Program-made: the position numbers and the translations under genes
Notes under the pieces: model-generated
What the model saw: only the letters and a program-made list of their open reading frames with translations
Databases searched by the model: none
What the model was told of the DNA's origin: nothing
Assembly (NCBI GenBank): GCA_001875365.1
Contig: MIYX01000001.1
Location: 1 to 64,000 of the forward strand
Reading direction: 5' to 3'
Origin: Marine Group III euryarchaeote CG-Epi4
Lineage (GTDB): Archaea; Thermoplasmatota; Poseidoniia; MGIII; CG-Epi1
Length of the DNA stretch: 64,000 bases
In this document: positions 52,255 through 62,498 of the stretch, one piece after another
Position numbering within the stretch: the first letter of the stretch is position 1
How the letters are laid out: the number at the start of each line of letters is the position of its first letter

Positions 52255-53147
52255 TTAATATTTACCATTTCAATTATAAAAATTAAATCCTCACCTGCTA
52301 AATCATGTCCCCCAGTTTCTCCATAAGCATCTTTGGCAGGTATTCTAACAGCTAAAGTTTGTCCCTCATACATTTCGACCATTTTATTATCAAAACCTGC
52401 TATCATTTGCCTACTACCGTTACAATTTTCGGAAGGATTTCCCTCTCCAAGACAACCTATGTTTGAAGCAGTTAACGGAGAATATCTGTTACTATCCGTT
52501 GTTCCATCTTTTCTATGTGGGTAATTTTTCCAAACATATTCCATGCTACTATCAAATAATTTAGCATCACTAGCTAAAATTCCAGTATAGTGAGCGTCTA
52601 CGTTGTTACCTATTTTAGTTATATTGCCAAAATTATAGTCAGTATTTACATTCAATTTTACTTCGGCGCTCTTAGTGGGGTCACCGCCAGATGTAACTTC
52701 CAAATATGCATAAAGTAATCCTTCAGCCGAAGATGAAGTCTTAATGTTAATGATCATAGGCTTTTGGGTATCTTTGCCGAGAATCATAGTCCCAAATCCG
52801 TTCTCAATGCCAATAGTAAATCCCCCATCATTCGATTTTGTAGAAATAGTGAAAGTATCTTTGACTGAGCCTGTGTTTCTGACCAGTAGCACGAAATCAG
52901 TTTCGCCCCCAGGTTCTGCATTATGATTATTTGTAACAAGTTCAGCCTCTACACCATATGTAGGATTTAGTACAGTATCTTCGGTTTCTATCATCGAAGT
53001 TAAGTATAAACCACTACCAATCAAAATAACAACAAGAAGTAAGGCAATGAGCGCGGGCTTTGAATCCGGTCTTGAAGAATCTAGCTTTCCGTCACGATAA
53101 TTTGTGGGAGGTTTGGCTTTTTTATTTCGTCTTGCCCTTTTTGCCAT
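52251..53147 (-). CDS. Membrane-anchored FKBP-type peptidyl-prolyl isomerase
   Basis: The 298-residue protein has a basic N-terminus, one membrane helix (about 34-53), a NEW3/CARDB-like beta domain (about 65-160) and an FKBP domain (about 170-298) with VDAHYTGILASDAKLFDSS and AVRIPAKDAYGE. About 50 extra residues with a Cys pair sit inside the FKBP domain, and an FDNKMVEMYEGQT stretch follows. It should fold secreted proteins outside the membrane, a fitting partner for the many large surface proteins here. It forms a two-gene unit with the Nudix gene. Confidence 0.85.
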   Translation of the reverse strand: MAKRARRNKKAKPPTNYRDGKLDSSRPDSKPALIALLLVVILIGSGLYLTSMIETEDTVLNPTYGVEAELVTNNHNAEPGGETDFVLLVRNTGSVKDTFTISTKSNDGGFTIGIENGFGTMILGKDTQKPMIINIKTSSSAEGLLYAYLEVTSGGDPTKSAEVKLNVNTDYNFGNITKIGNNVDAHYTGILASDAKLFDSSMEYVWKNYPHRKDGTTDSNRYSPLTASNIGCLGEGNPSENCNGSRQMIAGFDNKMVEMYEGQTLAVRIPAKDAYGETGGHDLAGEDLIFIIEMVNIN

Positions 53148-53183
53148 GATTTATCTACGAAAATGCCTTAAAAAAGCTGATGG

Positions 53184-54098
53184 CTATTTTCTATGCTTAG
53201 ATCTAAAGAAAAAAGCCTTCATTGTGTCCTTCCAAATATCCGGATTTTCTCTAATTCTTCGTATTGAATAAGGGTACCAATCTGGTCCGTATGGTATGTA
53301 ATATCTGACAGTGTAACCTTTTGAAACTAATTCATCTAAAGTTTTGTCAATTGGGACTCCAGACAGTGCTTGGAATTCACAATTATCCTTTGGAAAATTA
53401 TTCTTTTCAATAAGTTTCTCGATACGTTCTATAATCCAAGTATCGTGTGTTGCAAAGCAAGAATATATATTTTTTTTAATCATCTTTTCAGCACATTCCA
53501 CATAATTTTCCCGTATTCTGTTATAATCTTGGATAGCAATATCCTTACTTTCCTTATATGCTCCTTTGCATAATCTAATGTTAGTGTTAGGGCCCTTGAG
53601 TAAATCTATATCATCGCTCGTGCGATACATATATGCCTGTAAAACAGTTCCGCAATTAGAGTAATAGTTTACAGCCTTCTTACACATTTGTATAGTAGAT
53701 TCTGTAACTTCAGAATCTTCCATGTCCATTCTAACAAACGAGTTATACGTTTTAGCTTTATCTAGTATTACGCTAAGATTATCCCAGCAAAGACTTTCGT
53801 CAACTTTGAGTCCAATTGCAGTCAACTTCAATGAAATGTTACAATCAACTCCAGAGTTTGCAATACCATCTATTAAGTCACAATAGGAATTAGTTGTTTT
53901 TGTAATTCCTCTTCTATTTTTTACTTCTTCACCAAGTAGATCTAGAGTACCAACAAATCCCTTCTTGTTTAACTTTCTAACTAAATCAATCCCATCTTTT
54001 AATTTATCGCCTGCAACATATACTGAAGCAATTCGACCGATAACTATTTTGGGCATCCACGGAGCTGTGGCTAAAACGATTCGATTCAGAATACCCAT
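53184..54098 (-). CDS. putA: Proline dehydrogenase, monofunctional
   Basis: The 304-residue protein matches the FAD-binding TIM-barrel proline dehydrogenase family: VRMDMEDS near 130, NIRLCKGAY, FATHD and YIPYGPDWYPYSIRRIRENP near the C-terminus. It oxidises proline to pyrroline-5-carboxylate. It lacks the aldehyde dehydrogenase half of bacterial PutA; the P5C dehydrogenase must be elsewhere. It stands alone on the minus strand, divergent from icd. Confidence 0.92.
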   Translation of the reverse strand: MGILNRIVLATAPWMPKIVIGRIASVYVAGDKLKDGIDLVRKLNKKGFVGTLDLLGEEVKNRRGITKTTNSYCDLIDGIANSGVDCNISLKLTAIGLKVDESLCWDNLSVILDKAKTYNSFVRMDMEDSEVTESTIQMCKKAVNYYSNCGTVLQAYMYRTSDDIDLLKGPNTNIRLCKGAYKESKDIAIQDYNRIRENYVECAEKMIKKNIYSCFATHDTWIIERIEKLIEKNNFPKDNCEFQALSGVPIDKTLDELVSKGYTVRYYIPYGPDWYPYSIRRIRENPDIWKDTMKAFFFRSKHRK

Positions 54099-54144
54099 TA
54101 TTGCTAATGTAAAAGTGTGTTTATTATTATAGTGTCCGAGACCG

Positions 54145-54152
54145 ATTTATAC
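54145..54152 (+). promoter_or_regulatory. TATA box of icd
   Basis: ATTTATAC is centred about 25 bp before the ATG at 54173, a leaderless spacing. Confidence 0.55.
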
Positions 54153-54172
54153 AGCTCTGCTTAGCACAGATT

Positions 54173-55399
54173 ATGTCACCTTCGTCAGTTACATGTGTTA
54201 ACGGAAAATTAGAAGTCCCGAATAACCCAATTATACCAGTAATAATCGGGGATGGAATCGGTTTAGATGTTACTCCTGTAGCCACCAAAGTTTTGGATGC
54301 AGCAGTTTCAAAAGCCTATTCTGGTGAAAAGTCTATTTCTTGGGAAGAAGTTCATGCAGGTGAAGCTGCTTTTGAGGAAACTGGTGAATGGCTTCCTGAA
54401 TCTACCCTCGATTCTATTAGAAAGCATTTGGTCGCTCTTAAAGGACCATTGACCACTCCTGTAGGAGGTGGATTTAGGAGTCTTAATGTAACATTAAGAC
54501 AAAAATTAGATCTTTTTGCATGCGTTAGGCCAGTAGTTTGGTTTGAAGGAGTTCCTAGTCCTGTAAGGAATCCTGAGAAAGTGGATATGGTCATTTTCAG
54601 GGAAAATACTGAAGATATCTATGCAGGTATTGAGTGGCAAGCAGGAACAAAAGAAGTGGCTAAAGTTCTGAAATTTCTTGAAGAAGATATGGGAGTATCG
54701 CAAATTAGGTTTCCCGCAACAAGCTCTTTAGGTGTTAAGCCTGTTTCTAGTGAAGGAACCAAGAGACTTGTTAGAGCTTCGTTAAATTATGCAATTGATA
54801 ATGATAAATCATCTGTTACCCTAGTTCATAAAGGAAACATTATGAAATTCACTGAAGGTGGTTTCAGAGATTGGGGATATGAAATTTCACGAGAAGAATT
54901 TGGAGCTAATCCACTTGATGGAGGTCCTTGGCACATCTTTAAAAATCCAAAGACAGGTAAAGATATAATTGTTAAGGATGTAATTGCAGATGCAATGCTC
55001 CAGCAAATATTGACTCGGCCTTCAGAGTATGATGTTATAACAACATTAAACCTAAACGGGGATTACATTTCCGATGCCTTAGCAGCTCAAGTCGGAGGAA
55101 TTGGTATAGCTCCAGGTGCAAACATAAATTATGATTCAGGCCATGCATTGTTTGAGGCTACTCACGGTACAGCTCCAAAATATGCAAGGCAGGATAAAGT
55201 AAATCCAGGTTCAGTTATTTTATCTGGTGAAATGCTTCTAAGATATTTAGGATGGAAAGAAGCCGCGGACTTGATAATTGATGGAATGCAGAAAACTATC
55301 GGAGATAAAACTGTTACATATGACTTTGAGAGGCTAATGGATGGCGCTAAATTATTGAAATGTAGTGAATTTGGTAATGCCATTATAGATAATTTGTGA
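54173..55399 (+). CDS. icd: Isocitrate dehydrogenase, NADP-dependent, bacterial (E. coli) type
   Basis: The 408-residue protein resembles E. coli Icd almost throughout: the N-terminal [11 protein letters not shown], the isocitrate-binding [13 protein letters not shown], the [18 protein letters not shown] block and the C-terminal [20 protein letters not shown]. The K-Y pair in [10 protein letters not shown] is the E. coli determinant for NADP. It oxidises isocitrate to 2-oxoglutarate in the TCA cycle. The NOG1 gene overlaps its stop (GTGA). Similarity to the bacterial enzyme was judged from memory. Confidence 0.95.
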   Translation: MSPSSVTCVNGKLEVPNNPIIPVIIGDGIGLDVTPVATKVLDAAVSKAYSGEKSISWEEVHAGEAAFEETGEWLPESTLDSIRKHLVALKGPLTTPVGGGFRSLNVTLRQKLDLFACVRPVVWFEGVPSPVRNPEKVDMVIFRENTEDIYAGIEWQAGTKEVAKVLKFLEEDMGVSQIRFPATSSLGVKPVSSEGTKRLVRASLNYAIDNDKSSVTLVHKGNIMKFTEGGFRDWGYEISREEFGANPLDGGPWHIFKNPKTGKDIIVKDVIADAMLQQILTRPSEYDVITTLNLNGDYISDALAAQVGGIGIAPGANINYDSGHALFEATHGTAPKYARQDKVNPGSVILSGEMLLRYLGWKEAADLIIDGMQKTIGDKTVTYDFERLMDGAKLLKCSEFGNAIIDNL

Positions 55400-56361
55400 A
55401 TCTTCAAGAAATAAAGAATATTGCTACTTCTGAAGAGCTAATTGATAGAGCCTTGCGTAGAGCTTCGAAAGTTGAGGAAAAAGTAAGAAACCCAGACTAT
55501 CGGGCTCGATTAACTGCAGTTAGAAAAATACATTCCGTTGCAGATAACCTTGCTAATCCTATGATTAGTTATGTCAAGGCGTTTCCATCATTTGACATTA
55601 TTCATCCATTTGATAGAGAAATAATAGATCTTACAGTTGGAGTTGATATGCTTAAAAAATCTCTCGGAGCAATTGATTGGGCTAGGAAGGAGGTATTGAT
55701 GATTTCTACAAAGTATGTTCCTAAGGCAAGGGCTCGAAAAAGTGCTGAGAATACTATGAAGATTATGAGTGAAGCTTACACTAAGATGACGAATGTTGTT
55801 AGGCAGATTTCTAAAAGTTTCGATTTTTTAATTTCAGCAAGATCAATATTTCGCAATCTTCCCAATGTAGACACAGAATCTTCGATAGCTGTATTTGCAG
55901 GAGCTCCAAATGTAGGTAAATCTAGCCTAATTGGTTCTGTCTCATCAGGTAAGCCTGAAGTCAAAAGCTATCCTTTTACAACTAAGGCAGTTTCATTAGG
56001 ACACATAAAGAAAAAATATACAGTTTTACAAGTAATGGATACTCCAGGCTTATTGGATCGTCCTGATTTAGAAAGAAATGACATGGAGAAACAAGGAATA
56101 GCTGCTTTTGATTACCTGGAACCAATTATTGTATTTTTAACTGATTTAAGTAACACTTCAGGATATTCTATAGAAATGCAGACTAATTTACGCGATGAGT
56201 TGAAATTAAGATATCCCAAATGTCAATGGGTTGACGTATTTAGTAAGAAAGATTTAAACTTTGAAAATAAAGTGAGTTTTGATGGGGCAATTGAAGTTTC
56301 AGCCTACAAAGGCGAAGGTATTGACAATTTTAAAAATAAATTATTAGATCTTATTCCTTAA
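55396..56361 (+). CDS. NOG1-family ribosome-assembly GTPase
   Basis: The 321-residue protein starts with the NOG1 helical domain ([11 protein letters not shown]...[13 protein letters not shown]) and then has a G domain: G1 [10 protein letters not shown] (about 168-177), G3 DTPG, and a G4 that reads FSKKDL in place of NKxD. Archaeal NOG1 homologues act in large-subunit assembly. It overlaps icd by 4 bp and ends inside the convergent IMP-dehydrogenase gene by 11 bp. Confidence 0.88.
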   Translation: MNLQEIKNIATSEELIDRALRRASKVEEKVRNPDYRARLTAVRKIHSVADNLANPMISYVKAFPSFDIIHPFDREIIDLTVGVDMLKKSLGAIDWARKEVLMISTKYVPKARARKSAENTMKIMSEAYTKMTNVVRQISKSFDFLISARSIFRNLPNVDTESSIAVFAGAPNVGKSSLIGSVSSGKPEVKSYPFTTKAVSLGHIKKKYTVLQVMDTPGLLDRPDLERNDMEKQGIAAFDYLEPIIVFLTDLSNTSGYSIEMQTNLRDELKLRYPKCQWVDVFSKKDLNFENKVSFDGAIEVSAYKGEGIDNFKNKLLDLIP

Positions 56362-57784
56362 CTTTCATATCGTGAGTGTCTCCCACTACACTTTGTGTAT
56401 AAGGCGACATTAGCTCAATGACCGATTTTTCATGGTATTCTTTTAACTTCATACATCCAGTATTACTTAATGCGGCCTTAATTTTACGAATGTCCTGTTT
56501 CAATTTTGGCTTTAGTCTTCCCCAATTTTCTACAGTCCCTTCTTCACCTTCAGCAAAGAATGTTTTCCTAGCGACATGTCCGTACCTATCTAGGTTCCTT
56601 GCACGAGCAGATCCTTCTCCCCATGTTGCAACATATTTGATGTCAGGTTCGTGTGTAGTCAATTGCATATTTGCATCATATTTTTCACCTTCGGCTTCAT
56701 AAAAGTGATTGAAATATCCTCCCATCATTACGGCATCAGCAATACTTAGAGCTATTATCATACTTCCCGCATCAGAAACACCTCCATCAATAATAATTGA
56801 AACGTATTTCCCAGTTTCTTTAAAGTAATCAGTTCTGGCCTTTTCTACTTCCATCAAAGCAGTCATAGGAGCTCTGCCGGTTGCCTTTTCCCTTTGTGTC
56901 GTACAAATTGAACCAGATGACATTCCTACTTTTACTACATCAGCTCCACTTTCCATTAGGAATTTAGCCCCTTCGTACGTGATTACATTACCTGCACAGA
57001 TTGGTTTCCCTAGGTTCATTTTACTATATTCCCTCAAAACCTTAGAAGTAAATTCATTATATGCATCAGAAGTATCTATTACAAATATATCAGCTCCAGC
57101 TTCATCGCAGGTCTTTACACGCTTTTTCCAACCTTTATGTGTTGAGATTGCAGCACCTACTACAATATTTTCAACATCCTTTTTGAATGCTATTTTTACC
57201 AAACGACCCAAGTCATCAAGCACAATCAAATAATTATTATTCTCTAGTTCTTTCTTTGCTTGTTTAACAGTTATTTCAGCATTTTTTGTAAAAGGTAAAT
57301 TTTCTACTTTAGTCATGATAGATAGGACATTCTCAGCAGGAGTCTCATTACTTTCCAAGTACTTATCAAAATTAAATAATCCTAAGAATACATTGTTTCT
57401 GTCAGTTATAGGTATTTTTGAATGTCCATGTTTTTCAACTAATCTTACTGCCTCATCTATAGTGGCATTATCTCTTACCGAAACAGGGTCTTCTACAAAA
57501 CCCATCTCATAACCTTTAATTTTATCAATAATATCAACTTGCTCCTTTATTGATAATCTTGCAGGAAGCACACCAAGCCCCCCTTCTTTGCCTAGTGCGA
57601 GAGCCATTTCATACCCCGTTACAGAGGTCATTGCCGCACTGAGAAATGGAATTCCCAAGCTAAGCTTCCCTAATTGAGATTTTAAATTAATGTTATTAAG
57701 ATTACAATCCTTAGAGGTATAATCAGTTAAAAGACTAAATTCACTAAAAGTTCGCCCGGCTTCTAATATTACTTTCTTAGCCAT
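56351..57784 (-). CDS. guaB: IMP dehydrogenase, divergent
   Basis: The 477-residue protein has the IMPDH layout: a TIM barrel split by a CBS-pair domain (about 98-210) and a catalytic Cys-loop at SSGSICTTQREKATGR (Cys294), with IIDGGVSDAG and GEGSARARNL later. It should oxidise IMP to XMP for GMP synthesis. The loop differs from the usual GPGSICTTR, and the flap region is also variant, so it belongs to a diverged IMPDH group; its neighbour is a clear GMP reductase. A TATA-like box TTTAATAAA lies about 24 bp before the ATG (minus strand). Confidence 0.82.
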   Translation of the reverse strand: MAKKVILEAGRTFSEFSLLTDYTSKDCNLNNINLKSQLGKLSLGIPFLSAAMTSVTGYEMALALGKEGGLGVLPARLSIKEQVDIIDKIKGYEMGFVEDPVSVRDNATIDEAVRLVEKHGHSKIPITDRNNVFLGLFNFDKYLESNETPAENVLSIMTKVENLPFTKNAEITVKQAKKELENNNYLIVLDDLGRLVKIAFKKDVENIVVGAAISTHKGWKKRVKTCDEAGADIFVIDTSDAYNEFTSKVLREYSKMNLGKPICAGNVITYEGAKFLMESGADVVKVGMSSGSICTTQREKATGRAPMTALMEVEKARTDYFKETGKYVSIIIDGGVSDAGSMIIALSIADAVMMGGYFNHFYEAEGEKYDANMQLTTHEPDIKYVATWGEGSARARNLDRYGHVARKTFFAEGEEGTVENWGRLKPKLKQDIRKIKAALSNTGCMKLKEYHEKSVIELMSPYTQSVVGDTHDMKVKE

Positions 57785-57817
57785 ATACTCCCTTAGTAAG
57801 GAGATTTATTAAACTAT

Positions 57818-58867
57818 CTAACTTACTTCATGTGAAGTATAAATTTCGTTTGTAGTAATAGTTACTCTCACGAAAGTAGTACACTTTGGTAGATCCTTTA
57901 TTCTTCGGGCACCGACGTACGAGCATGCAGACCTTACTCCTCCGAGAATTGATTGTATAGTGTTTTCAATCTCACCTTTGTACGGGACTCTTACTTCTTT
58001 ACCCTCAGGAGCTCGATGTTTAGCGACTCCGCCAAAATAAGTGGTCATGGCTTTCTCCGAACTCATTCCATAGAAAATTTTACTTTTTGTTCCATCCTTA
58101 TTTTCAATAAGTTCACCTCCAGATTCAGCATGGCCTGCTAACATACCTCCTAGCATTACAAAATCAGCTCCAGCTGCGAAAGCTTTTGCAATATCACCAG
58201 GTGAAGTACAACCTCCATCGGACATTACGTGCCCTCCAAGGCCGTGTGCCGCGTCAGCACATTCTGAAATAGCTGACAGCTGAGGGTACCCAACTCCAGC
58301 TACCTTACGTGTGGTGCACACTGAGCCAGGGCCTATTCCCACCTTTACAATATCAGCTCCAGCTAAAACTAGAGCTTCAGTCATTTCCCTGGTGGCTACA
58401 TTTCCAGCAATAATTATTTTATCATCAAATTCTTTTCTAACTTTCCTCACAAATTGGAGAAAGTCTTCTCTGTATCCATTAGCGACATCCAGGCATATAT
58501 ATTGCAATTTTTCATGTATAGCCATTTTTCTCCTTAGCAACTCCATACTTTCATCTGTAGATCCCGAAGTTATGGCAACATGATAGGGGTCCATTCCGTT
58601 TTCAATTGCCTTTTTTATCTCTTTAACCGAATAAAACTTTTGTAAACAAGTAAGTAGTTTTTCTTTTTGTAGTTCACTTGCTATTTCAAATGTTCCTGTA
58701 GTGTCCATATTAGCAGCTACAACTGGTATTCCTTTCCATTCACGTTTAGTATGTCTAAATTTGAATACTCTGGATAGTGAAACCTCTGAGCGAGATTTTA
58801 GTGTGCTTCTCTTTGGCCTAATCAGAACATCTCTGAAGGTTAGCTTTAGGTCGTCATCTATTCTCAT
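57818..58867 (-). CDS. guaC: GMP reductase
   Basis: The 349-residue protein lacks the CBS insert and has the GMP reductase type of IMPDH fold: catalytic Cys184 in GIGPGSVCTTR, followed by GVGYPQLSA and MSDGGCTSPGDIAKAFAAGADFVMLGG. It deaminates GMP to IMP with NADPH, recycling guanine nucleotides. It is uncommon in archaea. It is next to guaB-like, hpt and apt genes, forming a purine interconversion block. Confidence 0.93.
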   Translation of the reverse strand: MRIDDDLKLTFRDVLIRPKRSTLKSRSEVSLSRVFKFRHTKREWKGIPVVAANMDTTGTFEIASELQKEKLLTCLQKFYSVKEIKKAIENGMDPYHVAITSGSTDESMELLRRKMAIHEKLQYICLDVANGYREDFLQFVRKVRKEFDDKIIIAGNVATREMTEALVLAGADIVKVGIGPGSVCTTRKVAGVGYPQLSAISECADAAHGLGGHVMSDGGCTSPGDIAKAFAAGADFVMLGGMLAGHAESGGELIENKDGTKSKIFYGMSSEKAMTTYFGGVAKHRAPEGKEVRVPYKGEIENTIQSILGGVRSACSYVGARRIKDLPKCTTFVRVTITTNEIYTSHEVS

Positions 58868-58911
58868 CTTTCCCCTATTATGTTTGATTAAGCCCTATAA
58901 ATTGTTTGCTC

Positions 58912-59430
58912 TTAATTTATATCCTCAGTTTCCATAACCATTACATCTTTTAGTTGCCTATATTTTTCATCGTAATCAAGACCATAACCAACTACAAATT
59001 CAGGAGGTATATTAAATCCTACATAATCAACTTCAAAATCTAATTTAGCTACCTCTTTCTTGAATAAAGCAGTGGCTACAGCAACGGACTTAGGTCCCGA
59101 ATTCCTTAGTCTATTGACTAGGAAATTGATTGTAAAGCCCGAGTCAATAATATCTTCTACGATGATAATATCCCTACCATCAATATTGGCTGAGATATCT
59201 TTTCTAAATTTTATGGTTCCAGTCGATGAGTCACCCTCATAAGATCGTATCTTAACAAAATCTACCTCAATGTCTAAATCAATTTCTCTAAGTAAGTCCG
59301 CCATAAAGACATAACATCCATTTAGAATACCTACAAATATGGGTTTTTTACCTTTATAATCTTTATTAATTTGTTTTCCTAAGGATTTTATACGCTTTTT
59401 AATTTCAGATTCAGAGATTAAGAGTTTCAT
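58912..59430 (-). CDS. hpt: Hypoxanthine phosphoribosyltransferase
   Basis: The 172-residue protein has the PRPP motif VEDIIDSGFT (91-100) and the purine-binding YVGFNIPPEFVVGYGLDY stretch typical of bacterial hypoxanthine-guanine PRTases. It converts hypoxanthine (and probably guanine) and PRPP to nucleotides. It lies 2 bp after apt, so the two are an operon. Confidence 0.93.
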   Translation of the reverse strand: MKLLISESEIKKRIKSLGKQINKDYKGKKPIFVGILNGCYVFMADLLREIDLDIEVDFVKIRSYEGDSSTGTIKFRKDISANIDGRDIIIVEDIIDSGFTINFLVNRLRNSGPKSVAVATALFKKEVAKLDFEVDYVGFNIPPEFVVGYGLDYDEKYRQLKDVMVMETEDIN

Positions 59431-59432
59431 AA

Positions 59433-59966
59433 TTAATACTTCACTATTGAATGAACATTATATGGATTTAGTTTTTCACGACCTTTCAAAAATTCTAATT
59501 CAACTAAAACAGCTAACCCTTTGATAGTGCCCTTAATTTTCGAAATTAATTTGCAAGCAGCTTCAGCAGTTCCCCCCGTAGCTAGTAAATCGTCTACAAT
59601 TAAGATATTTTGTCCTTCGTTTATCGCATCTGTATGTATTTCTAAAGTGTCAGTTCCATATTCAAGCTCATATTCTACCTTTTCAGTATTCCATGGTAAT
59701 TTACCTGGCTTTCTGATAGGCACAAAGGCTGCGTTAAGTTTGTCTGCTATCGGAGTTCCAAATATGAATCCTCTAGATTCGATGCCAACGACAACATCAA
59801 TATTTAAATTCATGAATGGTTTTACCATAGTATCAATTGATAAACGGAATAAGTCTATATTTGACAATACAGGAGTTATGTCTTTGAACACAATTCCTTT
59901 TTTTGGGAAGTCCTGTATATCTCTTATATTTTCTGCGATTGCTTTGATACTATTTTTTGAAGACAT
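59433..59966 (-). CDS. apt: Adenine phosphoribosyltransferase
   Basis: From the ATG at 59966 the protein has 177 residues. It has the Apt flexible loop VGIESRGFIFGTPIA, the RKPGKLPWNTEKVEYELEYG segment and the PRPP motif ILIVDDLLATGGTAEA. It makes AMP from adenine. A GTG at 60002 in frame would add 12 residues; the family's usual N-terminus (starting with a short helix before IQDFPKKGI) favours the inner ATG. Confidence 0.9.
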   Translation of the reverse strand: MSSKNSIKAIAENIRDIQDFPKKGIVFKDITPVLSNIDLFRLSIDTMVKPFMNLNIDVVVGIESRGFIFGTPIADKLNAAFVPIRKPGKLPWNTEKVEYELEYGTDTLEIHTDAINEGQNILIVDDLLATGGTAEAACKLISKIKGTIKGLAVLVELEFLKGREKLNPYNVHSIVKY

Positions 59967-60034
59967 AGTCTGTTTAATTGCATTTCCCCTGAGCTTAATC
60001 ACCCAGGGGATTTAACTGCTTTTCGATTATTTCC

Positions 60035-61567
60035 TTAGTTTATAAAATCTAGGATCCAATCAAATGTTGTCTGTTCTCCAGGTCCAAGATAGAACATTGT
60101 CATTAGAACAGTTATTGCCATCAAAATTTGGTTGCTTAGAATTTCTTCGTATTTTCCGACAGCCAATTTGATTCCTACATAGGAAATTACTCCCCATGCG
60201 ATACCGTCTGCAATCGAGTATGCGAATGGCATCAAAGCAATAGTTAAGAAGGCTGGAATTGCGATTTCTATATCATCCCATTTGATGTCACCTACTCCAC
60301 GCATCATCATTGCTCCAATTACCATTAGTGCAGGTGCTGTTGCGTAAGCTGGTATTGCTATAAAGACGTCAGAGAAGAAGACACCTAGTAAGAATAGGAA
60401 TCCTACAACTACTGCAGTTAATCCAGTCTTACCACCTTCTTCTATTCCAGAAGCTGACTCGATATATGTTGTTACAGTACTTGTACCCATGACCGCACCG
60501 ATTGTTGTTCCAGCTGCATCAGCCATAAAGGCTTCATCAGCATTTTCAAGTTCGTCATCATCATTTACTTTTCCTGCCATTCTTCCGACTCCATATAGAG
60601 TACCTGCAGTATCGAAAATATCAACAAAGAAGAAAGCAATTACTACCATTAGGAAAGATCCCCATCCTCCGTACGTAGAACCTTCAATTGGATCGCCTGC
60701 ACTTCCTAAAGCACCGAACACAGCGCCTACTGTATCTGAAGGATTATCTGGTGATGAGAAAATTTCAGAAGGTGCATCAGAGCCAGGTACAATTGCCCAT
60801 CCAATTATACTAACACCTAATATTCCAATCATAATAGCGCCTTTTTGCTGTCTAGCCATTAAAGCACCCATTGCTATAAGTCCGATTAAAGCCCAGAATT
60901 GACCTGATTCATGAGTCCAGGCTCCTGCATTTGTAAAGTCAATTAAAGTTGCAGGATTGTCTACAATCCATCCGGCATTTTGCATTCCTATGATCGTAAG
61001 GAATAGTCCAATACCAGCCATTGTTGCAATTTTCAAATCTTTCGGAATTGCGTTAATCATTGCAGTTCGAGCGCCAGCGTAGGAAAGTCCAACAAATAGT
61101 AGACCTTCTACGAAAACTGCTGCAAGTGCAATGTCCCAGGGTACCCCCATTCCAAAACATACAGTGTACAAAAAGTATGCATTGAGCCCCATTCCTGGAG
61201 CAAGAGCAAAAGGCAAGTTTGCCCAAAGTCCCATTATAATACATGCAATAAAAGAAGCTACAGCTGTAGCAACTAATGCATCATTGAATGGGATTCCCGT
61301 TGCGAAACCTTCAAACTCAGGAGTTGAGGGATCATCTAAAAATGTTATGTCTCCTCCTGAAAGCATTAAAGGATTCACGATGAGGATATAAGCCATCGTA
61401 AGGAATGTTGTCACTCCTGCACGAATCTCACCCTCTACGGAACTACCGGCTTTACTGATACCAAAATAGTTATCAATTTGCCCCATAATCCCCTCGCTTG
61501 GAGTAGATGCTGGAGCTTCTGATACGTTGTTTTCGGTACCACTATTTTCTGTGTCGTCGTCACTCAT
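60035..61567 (-). CDS. NCS2-family purine permease (AzgA type)
   Basis: From the ATG at 61567 the protein has 510 residues: a polar N-terminus of about 40 residues, then about 12-14 membrane helices with GVTTFLTMAYILIVNPLM and AFFFVDIFDTAGTLYGVGRM, hallmarks of AzgA-like adenine/hypoxanthine/guanine transporters. It should import the bases used by the adjacent hpt and apt. The ATG at 61588 is an alternative; a minus-strand TATA-like box at 61603-61610 leaves a short leader before 61567. Confidence 0.9.
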   Translation of the reverse strand: MSDDDTENSGTENNVSEAPASTPSEGIMGQIDNYFGISKAGSSVEGEIRAGVTTFLTMAYILIVNPLMLSGGDITFLDDPSTPEFEGFATGIPFNDALVATAVASFIACIIMGLWANLPFALAPGMGLNAYFLYTVCFGMGVPWDIALAAVFVEGLLFVGLSYAGARTAMINAIPKDLKIATMAGIGLFLTIIGMQNAGWIVDNPATLIDFTNAGAWTHESGQFWALIGLIAMGALMARQQKGAIMIGILGVSIIGWAIVPGSDAPSEIFSSPDNPSDTVGAVFGALGSAGDPIEGSTYGGWGSFLMVVIAFFFVDIFDTAGTLYGVGRMAGKVNDDDELENADEAFMADAAGTTIGAVMGTSTVTTYIESASGIEEGGKTGLTAVVVGFLFLLGVFFSDVFIAIPAYATAPALMVIGAMMMRGVGDIKWDDIEIAIPAFLTIALMPFAYSIADGIAWGVISYVGIKLAVGKYEEILSNQILMAITVLMTMFYLGPGEQTTFDWILDFIN

Positions 61568-61655
61568 AGGTTTACACCTAAACAACATTAAGTGAGGATT
61601 TCTTTTTAAATGTACCGGATGTTTCAGGAAATAAAACTTAGCCTTCTACACGGAT

Positions 61656-62498
61656 TTAAAGGGTCTCATAATCTGACTGTTTGAAGACTGAAACTTTGTT
61701 ATTTTCGGCCCAAAGTTTCCATTTTCGATATTCACTTTTTTTCATACCTTTTTTATGAAAGTAAATACCGTTAGATTTTCCGGCTTCAAGAGCTCTTATG
61801 AGCATATTTTCGGTTAAATGAGGTATTCCATAGTTTGCTACCATGTGGCCAAAAGATACCTTGTGAGATAGTGCAGCTTCAGTAAACCTTGGCGTATAGT
61901 GTCCACCACCAAAACCTAGAACGTTTATGCCTTCTTTGATTTTAAATTCGAGAAGGGATTTAATTAGTGCTCTTGCAGGTATCTCATCCTCCCATTGCTT
62001 TTCTGTAGATCCAATTTCTAGAAATATAGTAGGAGTTTCTAGCAAAGGCCCGTGATGAGTGGCTTCAAAGCATACATCATATCCATTAAGCTGATTCTTC
62101 TTTATTTCTCTTAAGAGAGAGCTCATAATATCAGAGGAAGCTGGCGTAACTTCTCCCTTAATTCCACCGTAATCTGCATCCCCCCAATTTCCGATAGGAT
62201 GAACTGTTAAGCTAGGTTTTCCACTTGCAGCTTTATGCCTTGATAAAAAAATTATATTACTTATTTTCAAACTATTTTTTCTTTCAAATGCTTCATCAAT
62301 TTTTTCTGCGTGAATATGTATCTTATTTATACTAATTAAATGAGTTCCTTCAACACAAAAGGGACCATGCGTTTTAGTAATTTTCCACATATCATTTCCA
62401 TCAAATATTCCACATTTTTCCCATGGTGACATTTCCAATAATCTATCTCTTAAATTTATTGATGCTGAATCAGCTTTTGATGCAATAATTAGATTCAT
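61656..62498 (-). CDS. dtdA: D-aminoacyl-tRNA deacylase (archaeal DtdA/GEK1 type)
   Basis: The 280-residue protein has the DtdA motifs [41 protein letters not shown] and [16 protein letters not shown]. DtdA removes D-amino acids wrongly charged to tRNA using zinc. The ATG overlaps the hutU stop (ATGA), so the two genes form one unit. Confidence 0.93.
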   Translation of the reverse strand: MNLIIASKADSASINLRDRLLEMSPWEKCGIFDGNDMWKITKTHGPFCVEGTHLISINKIHIHAEKIDEAFERKNSLKISNIIFLSRHKAASGKPSLTVHPIGNWGDADYGGIKGEVTPASSDIMSSLLREIKKNQLNGYDVCFEATHHGPLLETPTIFLEIGSTEKQWEDEIPARALIKSLLEFKIKEGINVLGFGGGHYTPRFTEAALSHKVSFGHMVANYGIPHLTENMLIRALEAGKSNGIYFHKKGMKKSEYRKWKLWAENNKVSVFKQSDYETL

